A stretch of 64,000 nucleotides of DNA from Chitinophaga oryziterrae (GTDB lineage Bacteria > Bacteroidota > Bacteroidia > Chitinophagales > Chitinophagaceae): NCBI RefSeq assembly GCF_009758125.1, contig NZ_WRXO01000010.1, positions 1-64,000 of the forward strand, written 5' to 3'. Shown here piece by piece: positions 34,962-44,513 of the stretch. Position 1 is the first letter of the stretch, and the number at the start of each line of letters is the position of its first letter. A model generated the notes under the pieces. The model was given only the letters and a program-made list of their open reading frames with translations, was not told the origin of the DNA and ran no database searches. The position numbers and the translations under genes were made by a program.

Positions 34962-36074
34962 CTATTCAAATTGATTTAATACTTTATATCCGGCTTCCTT
35001 CAGTAATTTCTCACGCTGGAACAACTCAATATCAGCAGCTACCATCTCCTTTATCAGCGCAGGTAGATCATACTTAGGCTTCCAGCCTAATTTCGTATTT
35101 GCTTTAGTCGGATCTCCTATCAGCAGATCCACTTCTGTTGGACGGAAATAACGGCTATCTATTGCAAGCACTTCCTGTCCTGGCAGAACAGCTGTTATGT
35201 GTCCAGCCACACTTTTAACGAATCCCTTTTCTTCTACCCCACTTCCCTTAAATTCCACTTCGATGCCAGCCTCAGCAAAGGATGATCTTACAAATTCCCT
35301 TACAGGAGTGGTTATACCTGTGGCAATAACATAATCCTCTGCTTTTTCCTGTTGCAAAATCAGGTACATAGCCTCTACGTAGTCTTTGGCATGTCCCCAG
35401 TCACGTCTTGCGTCAAGGTTTCCCAGGTACAGCTTATCCTGCATTCCAAGCGCTATTTTAGCAACTCCCCTGGTGATCTTACGGGTTACAAATGTTTCCC
35501 CTCTGAGCGGACTTTCATGGTTAAACAGGATTCCATTACAGGCATACATATTATATGCTTCACGGTAGTTAATGGTTATCCAGTAAGCATACATCTTAGC
35601 TACTGCATATGGAGAACGTGGATAAAACGGTGTTCTTTCTGATTGTGGCACTTCCTGCACCAGACCATATAATTCTGAAGTAGATGCCTGGTAAATCTTT
35701 GTTTTTTCTGTTAATCCCAGCAGACGCACAGCTTCCAGAATACGCAATGTACCTATCCCATCCGCATTGGCAGTATACTCGGGGGTTTCAAAACTCACCT
35801 GCACATGGCTCATTGCCCCCAGATTATAAATTTCATCCGGCTGTACCTGCTGAATGATACGGATCAGGTTAGTAGAGTCCGTCAGGTCTCCATAATGAAG
35901 CGTGAAATTGATGCCCTTCTCATGAGGGTCCTGATAGAGATGATCTATGCGGTCAGTATTGAATAAGGAACTACGACGTTTAATGCCATGGACATAATAT
36001 CCTTTTGACAGTAAAAATTCTAACAAATAAGCTCCGTCTTGTCCGGTAATTCCTGTGATGAGAGCCGTTTTCAT
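34962..36074 (-). CDS. gmd: GDP-mannose 4,6-dehydratase
   Basis: 370 residues, extended SDR family, NADP-dependent. Makes GDP-4-keto-6-deoxy-D-mannose from GDP-mannose. GITGQDGAYLLEFLL (residues 8-22) is the cofactor motif, STSELYG (about 131) holds the catalytic Thr/Ser-Glu, and YAVAKMYAYW (about 155) the Tyr and Lys. NHESPLRGETFVTRKITRG (about 186-205) is the family signature. First gene of the gmd-fcl operon. Confidence 0.96.
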   Translation of the reverse strand: MKTALITGITGQDGAYLLEFLLSKGYYVHGIKRRSSLFNTDRIDHLYQDPHEKGINFTLHYGDLTDSTNLIRIIQQVQPDEIYNLGAMSHVQVSFETPEYTANADGIGTLRILEAVRLLGLTEKTKIYQASTSELYGLVQEVPQSERTPFYPRSPYAVAKMYAYWITINYREAYNMYACNGILFNHESPLRGETFVTRKITRGVAKIALGMQDKLYLGNLDARRDWGHAKDYVEAMYLILQQEKAEDYVIATGITTPVREFVRSSFAEAGIEVEFKGSGVEEKGFVKSVAGHITAVLPGQEVLAIDSRYFRPTEVDLLIGDPTKANTKLGWKPKYDLPALIKEMVAADIELFQREKLLKEAGYKVLNQFE

Positions 36075-36236
36075 TTACTTTTTAATAAATTTTAGACAAC
36101 AATGAATGCTATAAAGATATTCATTTATATCCCATATCAACAAAACAATGATTATGTAAACCCATACCTGACGAGATGATACCAATCAGCCCTAATTCGC
36201 AAAAAAACTCTATTTTTATAATAAATAATCAATGCT

Positions 36237-38045
36237 GTGCTAAGACCCAAACTCAATATATCGCGCCTGCTTTTGCTCCGGATGGCCATGATTATAGTAT
36301 GTTATGCCATTACAATTTCGTGCAACGGGCAACATAAGAAACTGGTTCTTGTTGATAACGGGAAAAGTGATTATAAAATAATCATTCCTGCCAATGCAAG
36401 CGAAATAGAAAAGAAGGCCGGAAATGAGTTACAAAAGTACCTTCAACAGATAGGTGGGGTTAAACTACCAGTTTCAGGAGACCAGGCCCCTCCCGGTGGG
36501 AATGAGATCCTCATAGGGAAAACCAATCGCACTAACGGGGTTAACTATAATCAACTGGCAGACGACGGGCTTTTAATCCAAACAGATAAGCATAATCTCA
36601 TATTAACAGGAGGAAATAGAAAAGGAGTACTGTATAGTGTATACACATTTCTTGAAGATTACCTCGGATGTAGAAAATACACAAGCACTGTTTCCTATAT
36701 TCCTAACCTGACCAAAATAGAGATCCCATCAAATATCCACGAGCAGGAAATTCCTTCCTTTCAATACAGATCGGTTCTTTCTACAGATGCACTGGATAAC
36801 GATTATGCAGACTGGCACAAAATAAACTACTTCTTTGAGGGATGGGGATTCTCTGCACACAGTTTTAAAACATTACTACCTCCCGATAAATACTTTAAAG
36901 ATCATCCGGAATACTTTGCCCTTTACAAGGGCAAACGTGTACCCGATGCCCCCTGCTTATCAAATCCCGATATATTACAGATTATGGTTGATAATCTCCG
37001 TCATGAGATGTCAACAAGAACTCCAAGAAAATACTGGTCTGTTAGTCAGAATGATAATGGCATTTATTGTGGCTGTGATCTGTGTACAAAAGTTTATAAT
37101 GAAGAAAAGACACAACAGGGTACCATCATACGGTTTGTAAATAAAGTAGCTGACCAGTTTCCGGATAAAATCATAAGCACATTAGCTTATCAATACTCCG
37201 TTCGTCCACCTCACATTACACGCCCTAACAAGAATGTTTTGATCATACTGGCAACGATTGATGCTCCCCGGAATAAACCAATCGGGACAGATGCCCCGGT
37301 TGCAACCTACAGACAATATATTACTGACTGGGGCAACATCTGCAATAAAGACCAGCTATTCATCTGGGATTATATGGTTCAGTTCACCGGCGCCTGGGCC
37401 CCCTACCCAAATCTTTACTCTATGCAACCTAATATCCAGTTCTTCCAGGATAATAACGCTGGTTCAGTATTAGAGCAGGGCATTTGGGATATGGAAAGTG
37501 AATTTTCAGGTTTAAGGTCTTATATTGCCTGCAAGCTGTTATGGGATTCAAAATTGAATTTTGATGACCTGCTGGACGATTTTCTTACCGGCTATTATGG
37601 TAAAAATGCAGCCGGTCCCATCAGATCATACATTGATGCAATACAGGCCGAACTGGTCGCACATAACCGGCTCGAAATGAGAGCGCATACACAGCCGTCT
37701 ACTGCCGCAGCGTCCTATCTCTCCTTGGATAATATAAGGAAGTACCTGGACATCATGGAGCCTGCCGTAAAAAAGAGCAAAGGAACTGCCTATTATGACA
37801 GAGTATTGAAAGTAATTTTACCTTTGCATTTTGCGCAACTGGATATTACGAAAAATACACTACTGGGGAATAATATAAAGACGGCAGCAAATGCAGCCAG
37901 TGTCAATACCAGTGATGCAGCGACGAAAGAGGACCTTGATAATTTTGTTGACGAGTGCAACAAACTGGGGATAAAATATTTAAGTGAAGATAAAAAAAGT
38001 GTAGCAGACTACTATACTAACTATAAAATACAACTGGGCAATTGA
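36237..38045 (+). CDS. DUF4838 lipoprotein, possible glycoside hydrolase
   Basis: 602 residues from GTG 36237; this start gives a positively charged n-region and a lipobox ITISC (about 29). The ATG at 36282 would leave an uncharged signal. An N-terminal alpha-glucuronidase-like domain (about 35-140; IIIPANASEIEKKAGNELQK, LILTGGNRKGVLYSVYTFLE) is followed by a DUF4838 TIM-barrel-like domain (about 170-470; YWSVSQNDNGIYCGCDLCTK). Predicted surface lipoprotein that may trim or bind acidic polysaccharide. Its presence inside a biosynthesis cluster is unusual. Confidence 0.82.
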   Translation: MLRPKLNISRLLLLRMAMIIVCYAITISCNGQHKKLVLVDNGKSDYKIIIPANASEIEKKAGNELQKYLQQIGGVKLPVSGDQAPPGGNEILIGKTNRTNGVNYNQLADDGLLIQTDKHNLILTGGNRKGVLYSVYTFLEDYLGCRKYTSTVSYIPNLTKIEIPSNIHEQEIPSFQYRSVLSTDALDNDYADWHKINYFFEGWGFSAHSFKTLLPPDKYFKDHPEYFALYKGKRVPDAPCLSNPDILQIMVDNLRHEMSTRTPRKYWSVSQNDNGIYCGCDLCTKVYNEEKTQQGTIIRFVNKVADQFPDKIISTLAYQYSVRPPHITRPNKNVLIILATIDAPRNKPIGTDAPVATYRQYITDWGNICNKDQLFIWDYMVQFTGAWAPYPNLYSMQPNIQFFQDNNAGSVLEQGIWDMESEFSGLRSYIACKLLWDSKLNFDDLLDDFLTGYYGKNAAGPIRSYIDAIQAELVAHNRLEMRAHTQPSTAAASYLSLDNIRKYLDIMEPAVKKSKGTAYYDRVLKVILPLHFAQLDITKNTLLGNNIKTAANAASVNTSDAATKEDLDNFVDECNKLGIKYLSEDKKSVADYYTNYKIQLGN

Positions 38046-38073
38046 TCTTCACCAATGCCATTTAAAAAATACT

Positions 38074-39801
38074 ATGAAGGATCTGGCTCCTATTCTATTA
38101 TTTGTATATAATAGACCGTGGCATACGAAACAAACTTTAGAAGCTTTATCACAAAATGAACTAGCTGATCAATCTACATTATATATCTTTTGCGATGGTC
38201 CCAAACCAGATGTTTCTCAGGTAAATTCAGAAAACATCGCTACCACAAGACAGGTAATCAGGGAAAAGCAATGGACAAAGAATGTAATAATATACGAAAA
38301 CGAAACTAACCGGGGTCTTGCCGATTCGATAGTAAAAGGAGTAACGGAAGTCATTAATAAACACGGTAAAGTAATCGTGCTGGAAGATGATATTGTGACA
38401 TCTAAAGGCTTCCTCAAATACATGAATGATGCCCTGGATTTCTATAACGGAGAAGAACAGGTCATGCATATAAGCGGATACTGGTTTCCTGTAAAAGACA
38501 ATAATCCTCCCCTCCCTGATACATTTTTCTACAGGTCCACCTCCTGCTGGGGATGGGGTACCTGGAAGAGAGCCTGGGATAAAATGGAAACAGACGCTCC
38601 ACTTCTGAGGAAAAAGCTGGCTGATATACCGGGAGGTATGAAGCAATTCAGCATGAATAACTCCTCCGACCACCTTCAGCAACTGGAAAGAAATATAAGC
38701 GGGGAAATTCATACCTGGGCCGTAAAATGGTATGCCAGTGTTTTTATTAACAAAGGCCTTTGCCTCCATCCCAATATTTCACTGGCCAATAATATTGGTT
38801 TTGATAATTCGGGAGTTAACTGTAACACAGAAGATTCTGGTCAGTATTACTGGAATGAATTAGCCAGTTATATACCTGTAAACAAAATAGAATTATCAGA
38901 ATCAAAACTGGCAATAAAGTATATTACAAAATTCTACAGAAGAAATTATCCTTTCATATTGCATCAAATGAAAAAATTAGTACCAAGCGGGTTAAAGGAG
39001 GTTATAAAAAAAAACTTTTTAGGTAAACCATCCTTATATGGTAAGAATTCTCTTTCCTATCTAAAATACTATCCCCGCTATAAAGAAACCACTATCACTT
39101 TAATGGGTAAAGAAACAAAGATCGCAGACAGTGCCTCTTTCCTCTTTATGCATAAGGAGATCTTCAAGAAGGATATTTTTAAATTCAATACAACAGATAA
39201 AACACCTTACATCATCGACGCCGGTGCAAATATAGGTTTGGCAACCCTTTATTTTAAGAAGCTGTATCCGGAATCAAAAGTGGTCGCATTTGAACCTGAC
39301 CCGAAAATTTACAGAATCCTTGAACATAATATAAAGTCCTGGGAATTAAGTAACGTTGTACTCGTCAATAAAGCGCTATCTGATAAAGAGTCCTTTGTGA
39401 GTTTCTTTTCCGAAGGTGCGGATGGCGGAAGAATCAATGGTGACGAAAATGGGACTTCGACTATTCAGGTACCCACAGTTAGTCTGAGAAATTATTTAGA
39501 CAATCAACCCGTTGTAAACTTCCTGAAAATTGATATAGAAGGTGCGGAAATAGAAGTCTTAAATGATATCAGGAATAGTCTTCAACATACCAAAATGATT
39601 TTTGTGGAATATCATTCCTTTGCGAATAAACCACAAAGGCTGGAAGATGTGATTAATACTCTTACCGCTAATAACTTCAGGATCTATATTAATGCACCCG
39701 GACTATCCCCAGAAAATCCATTTCAATCAGTTCCCGTTATTTCAGGTATGGATATGCAACTGAATATCTATGGAATAAAAAATGATTATCAGAATAGTTA
39801 A
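38074..39801 (+). CDS. Fusion of GNT-I-like glycosyltransferase and FkbM methyltransferase
   Basis: 575 residues. Residues ~1-290 are homologous to the glycosyltransferase at 31907 (LAPILLFVYNRPWHTKQTLE, IVLEDDIVTSKGFL, GWGTWKRAW). Residues ~375-560 are an FkbM-family SAM methyltransferase: SAM motif IIDAGANIGLATLYF, VVAFEPDPKIYRILEHN, and the conserved FLKIDIEGAEIEVL. A linker with LKYYPRYKETTITLMG separates the two. The arrangement would let a sugar be transferred and then O-methylated, perhaps as a chain cap; this is inference. No sign of frameshift or missing stop between the halves. Confidence 0.9.
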   Translation: MKDLAPILLFVYNRPWHTKQTLEALSQNELADQSTLYIFCDGPKPDVSQVNSENIATTRQVIREKQWTKNVIIYENETNRGLADSIVKGVTEVINKHGKVIVLEDDIVTSKGFLKYMNDALDFYNGEEQVMHISGYWFPVKDNNPPLPDTFFYRSTSCWGWGTWKRAWDKMETDAPLLRKKLADIPGGMKQFSMNNSSDHLQQLERNISGEIHTWAVKWYASVFINKGLCLHPNISLANNIGFDNSGVNCNTEDSGQYYWNELASYIPVNKIELSESKLAIKYITKFYRRNYPFILHQMKKLVPSGLKEVIKKNFLGKPSLYGKNSLSYLKYYPRYKETTITLMGKETKIADSASFLFMHKEIFKKDIFKFNTTDKTPYIIDAGANIGLATLYFKKLYPESKVVAFEPDPKIYRILEHNIKSWELSNVVLVNKALSDKESFVSFFSEGADGGRINGDENGTSTIQVPTVSLRNYLDNQPVVNFLKIDIEGAEIEVLNDIRNSLQHTKMIFVEYHSFANKPQRLEDVINTLTANNFRIYINAPGLSPENPFQSVPVISGMDMQLNIYGIKNDYQNS

Positions 39802-39836
39802 CATAAATTGGAATTATAACCAAATAAAACGGGGGA

Positions 39837-40655
39837 ATGTTGCTTGATCTGACATGTTCAATAGTTGTATATAAAACAGATGTTTCGGATTTAAAAAATG
39901 CGATGGATAGTTTATTGGATACTACTCTCTCTGTAAAATTATACCTCATAGATAACTCACCGGAAAATACCTTAAGCAGTATAGCTAAAGACGACAGGGT
40001 AGAGTATATCTTTAATGGGGAGAATCTGGGCTTTGGGTCTGCGCACAATATAGCAATAGAGAAAAGCCTTCGTCTGGCTAAATACCATCTTATCCTTAAT
40101 CCTGATATCGAATTTGAAAAGGGTGTGCTGGAGAAAGTTTTCGATTTTATGGAAAACAATTCTCAGATCGGACAGGTACTACCTAAAGTATTATATAAAG
40201 ATGGTAGTATTCAGAAGCTCTGTAAATTGTTACCAACTCCTTACGACCTGATAGGACGCAGGTTCTTCAAGAAAAAGAAATGGGCATTAGAAAGAAACAG
40301 CCAATATGAACTGGATACATTCTCCTATAATTATCCCTTAAATGTCCCCAACCTATCCGGTTGTTTTATGTTCATCAGAAATAGTGTACTGAATAAAACC
40401 GGCGGGTTTGATAAACGCTATTTTATGTATTTGGAAGATACAGATCTCACCAGACGGATCCATGCAATATCAGAGACGGTATTCTTCCCGGATGTACATA
40501 TATACCATGGTTATGCAAAAGGATCTTACTCCAATCCGCAATTGCTAAAATATCATATTTCCTCTGCGATAAAATATTTCACCAAATGGGGATGGTTTAT
40601 AGATAAAGAGCGGGATCAGTTTAACAGGGATTTACTGAAAAGACTTAAAGATTAA
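39837..40655 (+). CDS. Glycosyltransferase family 2 (rhamnosyltransferase-like)
   Basis: 272 residues, GT-A fold. The N-terminus LTCSIVVYKTDVSDLKNAMD, ENLGFGSAHNIAIEKS, LILNPDIEFE (a D-x-D-like site) and the acceptor-side GGFDKRYFMYLEDTDLTRRI are typical of rhamnosyl/galactosyl-type GT2 enzymes. An ATG 35 bases after the fusion gene stop suggests co-transcription. The last bases overlap the convergent GT4 gene by four. Confidence 0.92.
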   Translation: MLLDLTCSIVVYKTDVSDLKNAMDSLLDTTLSVKLYLIDNSPENTLSSIAKDDRVEYIFNGENLGFGSAHNIAIEKSLRLAKYHLILNPDIEFEKGVLEKVFDFMENNSQIGQVLPKVLYKDGSIQKLCKLLPTPYDLIGRRFFKKKKWALERNSQYELDTFSYNYPLNVPNLSGCFMFIRNSVLNKTGGFDKRYFMYLEDTDLTRRIHAISETVFFPDVHIYHGYAKGSYSNPQLLKYHISSAIKYFTKWGWFIDKERDQFNRDLLKRLKD

Positions 40656-41902
40656 CACTCTCCTGTTTTGATGAGTTTTTTGTAAAGCTCAATATATTGG
40701 TCCACACTTTTATTTAGCGTGAACATTTCCTTTATCTTCAAAGTAGCCTGCTTTTCAAATTCCCTGGTATTTTCAGATTCGATAAAGAAACGGATTCCGT
40801 TAATTAAGTCATCTATACGATAGGGCGTTGCCAGGTATCCATTTATTTTATGGTCTATAATCTCCTTAATTCCCCCCACATTAAAAGCCACACCGGGCGT
40901 GCCACATGCCATTGCTTCCAGCAATACCGTAGGTAGATTTTCAATTAAAGAAGGAAGTACAAAAACGTCTGCTGCAGAATACAATTCTGCCAGTTGCTTC
41001 TCATCCGTAATGTTGTTCCAGTTATAAATTTTACATTGGATATCTATTTTCTTACTAACATCCTCCGATCCGAAAATCATAACTTCCACATCTGCTCCCT
41101 CTTCCAACAGTTTATTTATGGCTTCCCTCAACAAATGAAATCCTTTGTTCCTGTCTGTTGTAGCGGAAACAGCACCAAATAACAGCAACTTCTTATTTTC
41201 AGGCAAATTGTGCTTCTTTCTAACCGCAGCTTTCCCATTTGATCTGAATATATTTATATCAGTACCATTATAGATCTGCACGATGTTCTTGTTACGCAGC
41301 AGAAAACTTTGTGTTGCACACTGCTCCAGCCATTTGCTGGGAGTAACAATATTAAAAGACGCCTGCTTCCAGTATTTCTTCTTCTGCTGCCATACATATC
41401 TGTCAACATCAATGCCTCTATCACATTCAGAACGGTTAGCCTTCGTGTATCCCTCCACATGTCTTTTACTGGTAACATATGGATGATGTTCTGCACCACA
41501 AAATACCCAGGAATCATGCAATGTCCACACACAGGGCTTTTTTATCATGGCCACTTCCCGCAGGCTGACCATTTCATTACCAATCCAGTTCAGGTGTACA
41601 ATGTCCGCATCTGACTGGTTGATAAATTTATCCAGACCTGAGGAGAAAATATTGAGCGAGTGAAGAATCTTATTCTCTGATTTCTGTAGTTTCAAAATAA
41701 GTCGGGCCAACTTATTCTTGAAATAATTAAAGAGTTTTTTTCTTCCGGTTAAATAAGGTATTACATTCCTATCGCTACTTTTCTTATCGATAACGATCAT
41801 CTTCGAATCTATACCATTGTTCAGTAATCCCTGGTGTAAACGGTAAGCGGCCTTTGCTGCACCTCCGTGACCGTCACTAAAATTGACATGAAGGATTTTC
41901 AT
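40652..41902 (-). CDS. Glycosyltransferase family 4
   Basis: 416 residues, GT-B fold. N-terminal MKILHVNFSDGHGGAAKAAY; donor site FVLPSLIENLPTVLLEAMAC then GTPGVAFNVGGIKEII, with the E-x7-E pattern of retaining enzymes. Paralogue of the GT4 at 32821. Last gene of the twelve-gene minus-strand polysaccharide operon, following the deacetylase gene by 13 bases. Confidence 0.93.
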   Translation of the reverse strand: MKILHVNFSDGHGGAAKAAYRLHQGLLNNGIDSKMIVIDKKSSDRNVIPYLTGRKKLFNYFKNKLARLILKLQKSENKILHSLNIFSSGLDKFINQSDADIVHLNWIGNEMVSLREVAMIKKPCVWTLHDSWVFCGAEHHPYVTSKRHVEGYTKANRSECDRGIDVDRYVWQQKKKYWKQASFNIVTPSKWLEQCATQSFLLRNKNIVQIYNGTDINIFRSNGKAAVRKKHNLPENKKLLLFGAVSATTDRNKGFHLLREAINKLLEEGADVEVMIFGSEDVSKKIDIQCKIYNWNNITDEKQLAELYSAADVFVLPSLIENLPTVLLEAMACGTPGVAFNVGGIKEIIDHKINGYLATPYRIDDLINGIRFFIESENTREFEKQATLKIKEMFTLNKSVDQYIELYKKLIKTGEC

Positions 41903-41915
41903 CTAAAAAAAACGT

Positions 41916-42932
41916 TTACAGTTTAATGATGCGTTTACCCCTGTTGGTTACAAAATTATTTTGAAACATCGCATCTTCGATTTTCTGAGGCACATCCATT
42001 TCATACATAAAAATTCTCGGCAAAGAAAGGAGTGAATTGCGATGTGTCATAAAAACATTGCCACTCAATGTTGTAACCCCTGTTTTATATCCTATTGCTG
42101 CAGCATGTTCAATTACTTCTTTGTTAATCTCAACATGCCCTCCAAATGGATACGCAATATGTTCTACAGGCTTTTGAAGATGCTGTTGTAATATTACATT
42201 TGCGTCATTCATCTCTGCTGTTACAGCCGGTCCCTCTAACCTTTTTAATACAGGGTGAGAGATTGTATGAGCGCCAATAGTTACCAGAGGATCATTATTC
42301 ATTGTTTCAATGTTCTGCCAGTTCAAAAATAATTTAGCATACTTCTGAAGGTCTATACTATCCTTATAATTTACAAATAGCTGTTCAAATTTCTTCTGAG
42401 GATTACCTTCCGTTAACAATACCTCTCTGAATTTAAAAAAAGCATGTTCCTTTTCTGCTAAAGTAGATATACTTATTCTATTCCCGTCTTCCAATTCCAA
42501 TAAATCGGAATTATTGAGTATATCCTCTAGAGCAAACCACCAGGGGATGGTATTGCCTTCTATAAAAGAGGTGGTAACATAAATTGTAAACGGAACATTG
42601 TAAGCTTTAAAAATAGGATACGCCTCTACGTAATTGTCCAGATAACCATCATCCAGCGTAAATGATATTAACTTTTTAAATTTTTTCTTCCTCGTTAATG
42701 TTTCATACAACTCATCTATTGAGATAAATGAAAACCCTTTACTTTTTAAGTAACTAATCGTTTCTTCCAGAAATTCCGGAGAAACAAACATATTTCTATT
42801 CCCCGATAATACCCTTGAAGCCGGCGAACCAACCCTATGGAGCATGAAAACAGACCCTATCCCTGCATTATATCCCTCTATACACCTCTTTATCAAAGAA
42901 TTATTTAACAGTCTCTTAATGTAAACCTTCAT
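41916..42932 (-). CDS. Polysaccharide deacetylase (NodB-like)
   Basis: 338 residues from ATG 42932; the longer frame needs a TTG start and overlaps the upstream gene. NodB motifs: FTLDDGYLDN (catalytic Asp and metal Asp, motif 1), IGAHTISHPVLKRL (metal His pair, motif 2) and YPFGGHVEINKE (motif 3). Motif 1 has Leu in place of the usual Phe. It would remove N- or O-acetyl groups from the polysaccharide or a lipid-linked intermediate. No signal peptide is visible, so action is likely cytoplasmic or at the inner membrane. Confidence 0.9.
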   Translation of the reverse strand: MKVYIKRLLNNSLIKRCIEGYNAGIGSVFMLHRVGSPASRVLSGNRNMFVSPEFLEETISYLKSKGFSFISIDELYETLTRKKKFKKLISFTLDDGYLDNYVEAYPIFKAYNVPFTIYVTTSFIEGNTIPWWFALEDILNNSDLLELEDGNRISISTLAEKEHAFFKFREVLLTEGNPQKKFEQLFVNYKDSIDLQKYAKLFLNWQNIETMNNDPLVTIGAHTISHPVLKRLEGPAVTAEMNDANVILQQHLQKPVEHIAYPFGGHVEINKEVIEHAAAIGYKTGVTTLSGNVFMTHRNSLLSLPRIFMYEMDVPQKIEDAMFQNNFVTNRGKRIIKL

Positions 42933-42972
42933 AACATTAGATTTCTGAACACTCCGTCCTTTTATCAAGCCT

Positions 42973-43821
42973 TTATTTTCTTCCAAAATTATTCTTAAAC
43001 TCAGACAGGAAATTTTTATTCTTTATCAATAAAAACCCTATTCCCCTATAAAGGAAAAAGTAGATAGAAATAATCAGATAAGGGTATATATAAATACGCG
43101 GATAGAGGTATTTTATTATCAGGCAAAGCAATACCAGGCCAATATAATATTTCACCCGGAATGCATCTATATTTCCAACTAACCTGGACAAAATCTTCAA
43201 CCTAAATCGATCCTTCCTCGTAAACTCCAGTAATTTAGGCAAAGGGTAAAGCAGTGATGCCATGACCACGAAAGAAAAGAGATAACGTTCAGATACAAAC
43301 GGAATGATGAATCCAAAAAACCTTATAAAACTTAATGGCAGTATTAACAATAGGTTCAGAATATTCCTGATCCGGTTATATATGAGGTACAATACCTGTA
43401 AAACAACCAGTAATATCAACAAATCAAGCGGCCTTTGAAAGGTTAACGACCCGGGAGCCAAAAAGAAATATACTGCCAGCAAAACTAAAATCACCAAAAA
43501 CCGGATAATGAAAATACCTGTCAGCCTCTTCTCCAATACTTCAACATCACCGGCAGGCAACCTCAGCGTAGGATCCTCTTCTTTTTTTATAGTTATAATA
43601 TCATTTTCAATATACCCATTCTCATAAACATAATTAATCAGCAGAAAACCAACTATAAGCATGAAATAATCAGAGACACTACTAACATCTGCAAACTGAA
43701 AAAAAAGATACCCCAATGGAATAAAATAAACAAACAACCAGGATATTTTTTGAAACAATCCAGGTAGCCGGGTTTTAAGGAAGTATCCATATGGTACGAT
43801 CACATACAGAGGAGTAGTCAT
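42973..43821 (-). CDS. Polytopic membrane protein of unknown function in the polysaccharide operon
   Basis: 282 residues with about seven or eight hydrophobic helices. A conspicuous charged cytosolic segment, YENGYIENDIITIKKEED (about 65-82), and a basic loop near residue 205 (FTRKDRFRLKILSRL) may form an active site. The first segment is faintly like the NDxxDxxxD motif of UbiA prenyltransferases but lacks the second Asp, so that assignment is not supported. The gene follows a HAD-fold gene, 37 bases downstream; such pairs may act together on lipid-linked sugars. Confidence 0.65.
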   Translation of the reverse strand: MTTPLYVIVPYGYFLKTRLPGLFQKISWLFVYFIPLGYLFFQFADVSSVSDYFMLIVGFLLINYVYENGYIENDIITIKKEEDPTLRLPAGDVEVLEKRLTGIFIIRFLVILVLLAVYFFLAPGSLTFQRPLDLLILLVVLQVLYLIYNRIRNILNLLLILPLSFIRFFGFIIPFVSERYLFSFVVMASLLYPLPKLLEFTRKDRFRLKILSRLVGNIDAFRVKYYIGLVLLCLIIKYLYPRIYIYPYLIISIYFFLYRGIGFLLIKNKNFLSEFKNNFGRK

Positions 43822-43858
43822 TCGTCAAATATTTTACAGTCTATATAGATTTCCCGGC

Positions 43859-44512
43859 TTACTCGTAAATAAACATTTTGAAGTTTTCCTTTAATCGCTG
43901 TTCCCAATAATGTACATCCTTGCGTAGTGAAATGATGTAGCTATGAGAAGACTGATTAATTAAAGAAAGATCACTCTTATTATCTGTTATAGTAAGTACC
44001 TCCTTATATTGCTTCATGATTGAAGTAAGTATTATTTCCTTTCTTCCCAGCAGGTCTTCTTTAATTTTGCCCGAACAAATACCATCTTTATAATAGAGCG
44101 TTGTAGAAAAGAATTGACGAATATTTAACTTTTCCGCAATCTCTTCTGCTATAAAATCCAGCGTTGCTGAAACAAGAATCAAATCATACCCCTGCTCTCT
44201 TAATGTTTCTACTATCGAAAGAATCTCACTTCGTTTCCTGCTTAATAAAAACTCCTGATAAAATGCTTTGGCTTCCTCTTTTAAAAAAACCTTATCCAGT
44301 CCATTTAATAATCTGATCAGAATAATACGGACCACATCCAATTTTAAAAATTGAATAGAACACTTGTTCAAGGCTTTTACGGGGAGCATACGCATTAATG
44401 AGAACAAACGATCCCTGTTTTTATTCTGGCGATGAAGATACCATTTGATAAAATCAAATGTAGTATTGGAATCAAATAATGTTCCACAAATATCTATGAC
44501 CGCAAGTTTCAT
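43859..44512 (-). CDS. HAD-superfamily hydrolase-like protein with altered motif I
   Basis: 217 residues, HAD-IB (SerB-like) layout. Motif II LVSATLDF (Ser/Thr), motif III Lys in LLGRKEIIL and motif IV DNKSD (about 177-181) are intact. Motif I reads DICGT: the nucleophile Asp7 is there but the second Asp, the usual general acid/base, is Cys9. Phosphatase activity may be reduced or changed; some HAD enzymes without this residue do other chemistry. The N-terminal cap (about 20-90) is helical. It precedes the unknown membrane protein and probably works with it. Confidence 0.82.
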   Translation of the reverse strand: MKLAVIDICGTLFDSNTTFDFIKWYLHRQNKNRDRLFSLMRMLPVKALNKCSIQFLKLDVVRIILIRLLNGLDKVFLKEEAKAFYQEFLLSRKRSEILSIVETLREQGYDLILVSATLDFIAEEIAEKLNIRQFFSTTLYYKDGICSGKIKEDLLGRKEIILTSIMKQYKEVLTITDNKSDLSLINQSSHSYIISLRKDVHYWEQRLKENFKMFIYE

Positions 44513-44513
44513 T

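Noticed and set aside
42933..42986. Longer start of the polysaccharide deacetylase
   Set aside because: Needs a TTG start and overlaps the upstream gene; ATG 42932 begins a family-like sequence.
43044..43821. UbiA prenyltransferase assignment for the polysaccharide-locus membrane protein
   Set aside because: The ND pair is there but the further Asp residues of both UbiA motifs are not clear, so only an unknown membrane protein is called.
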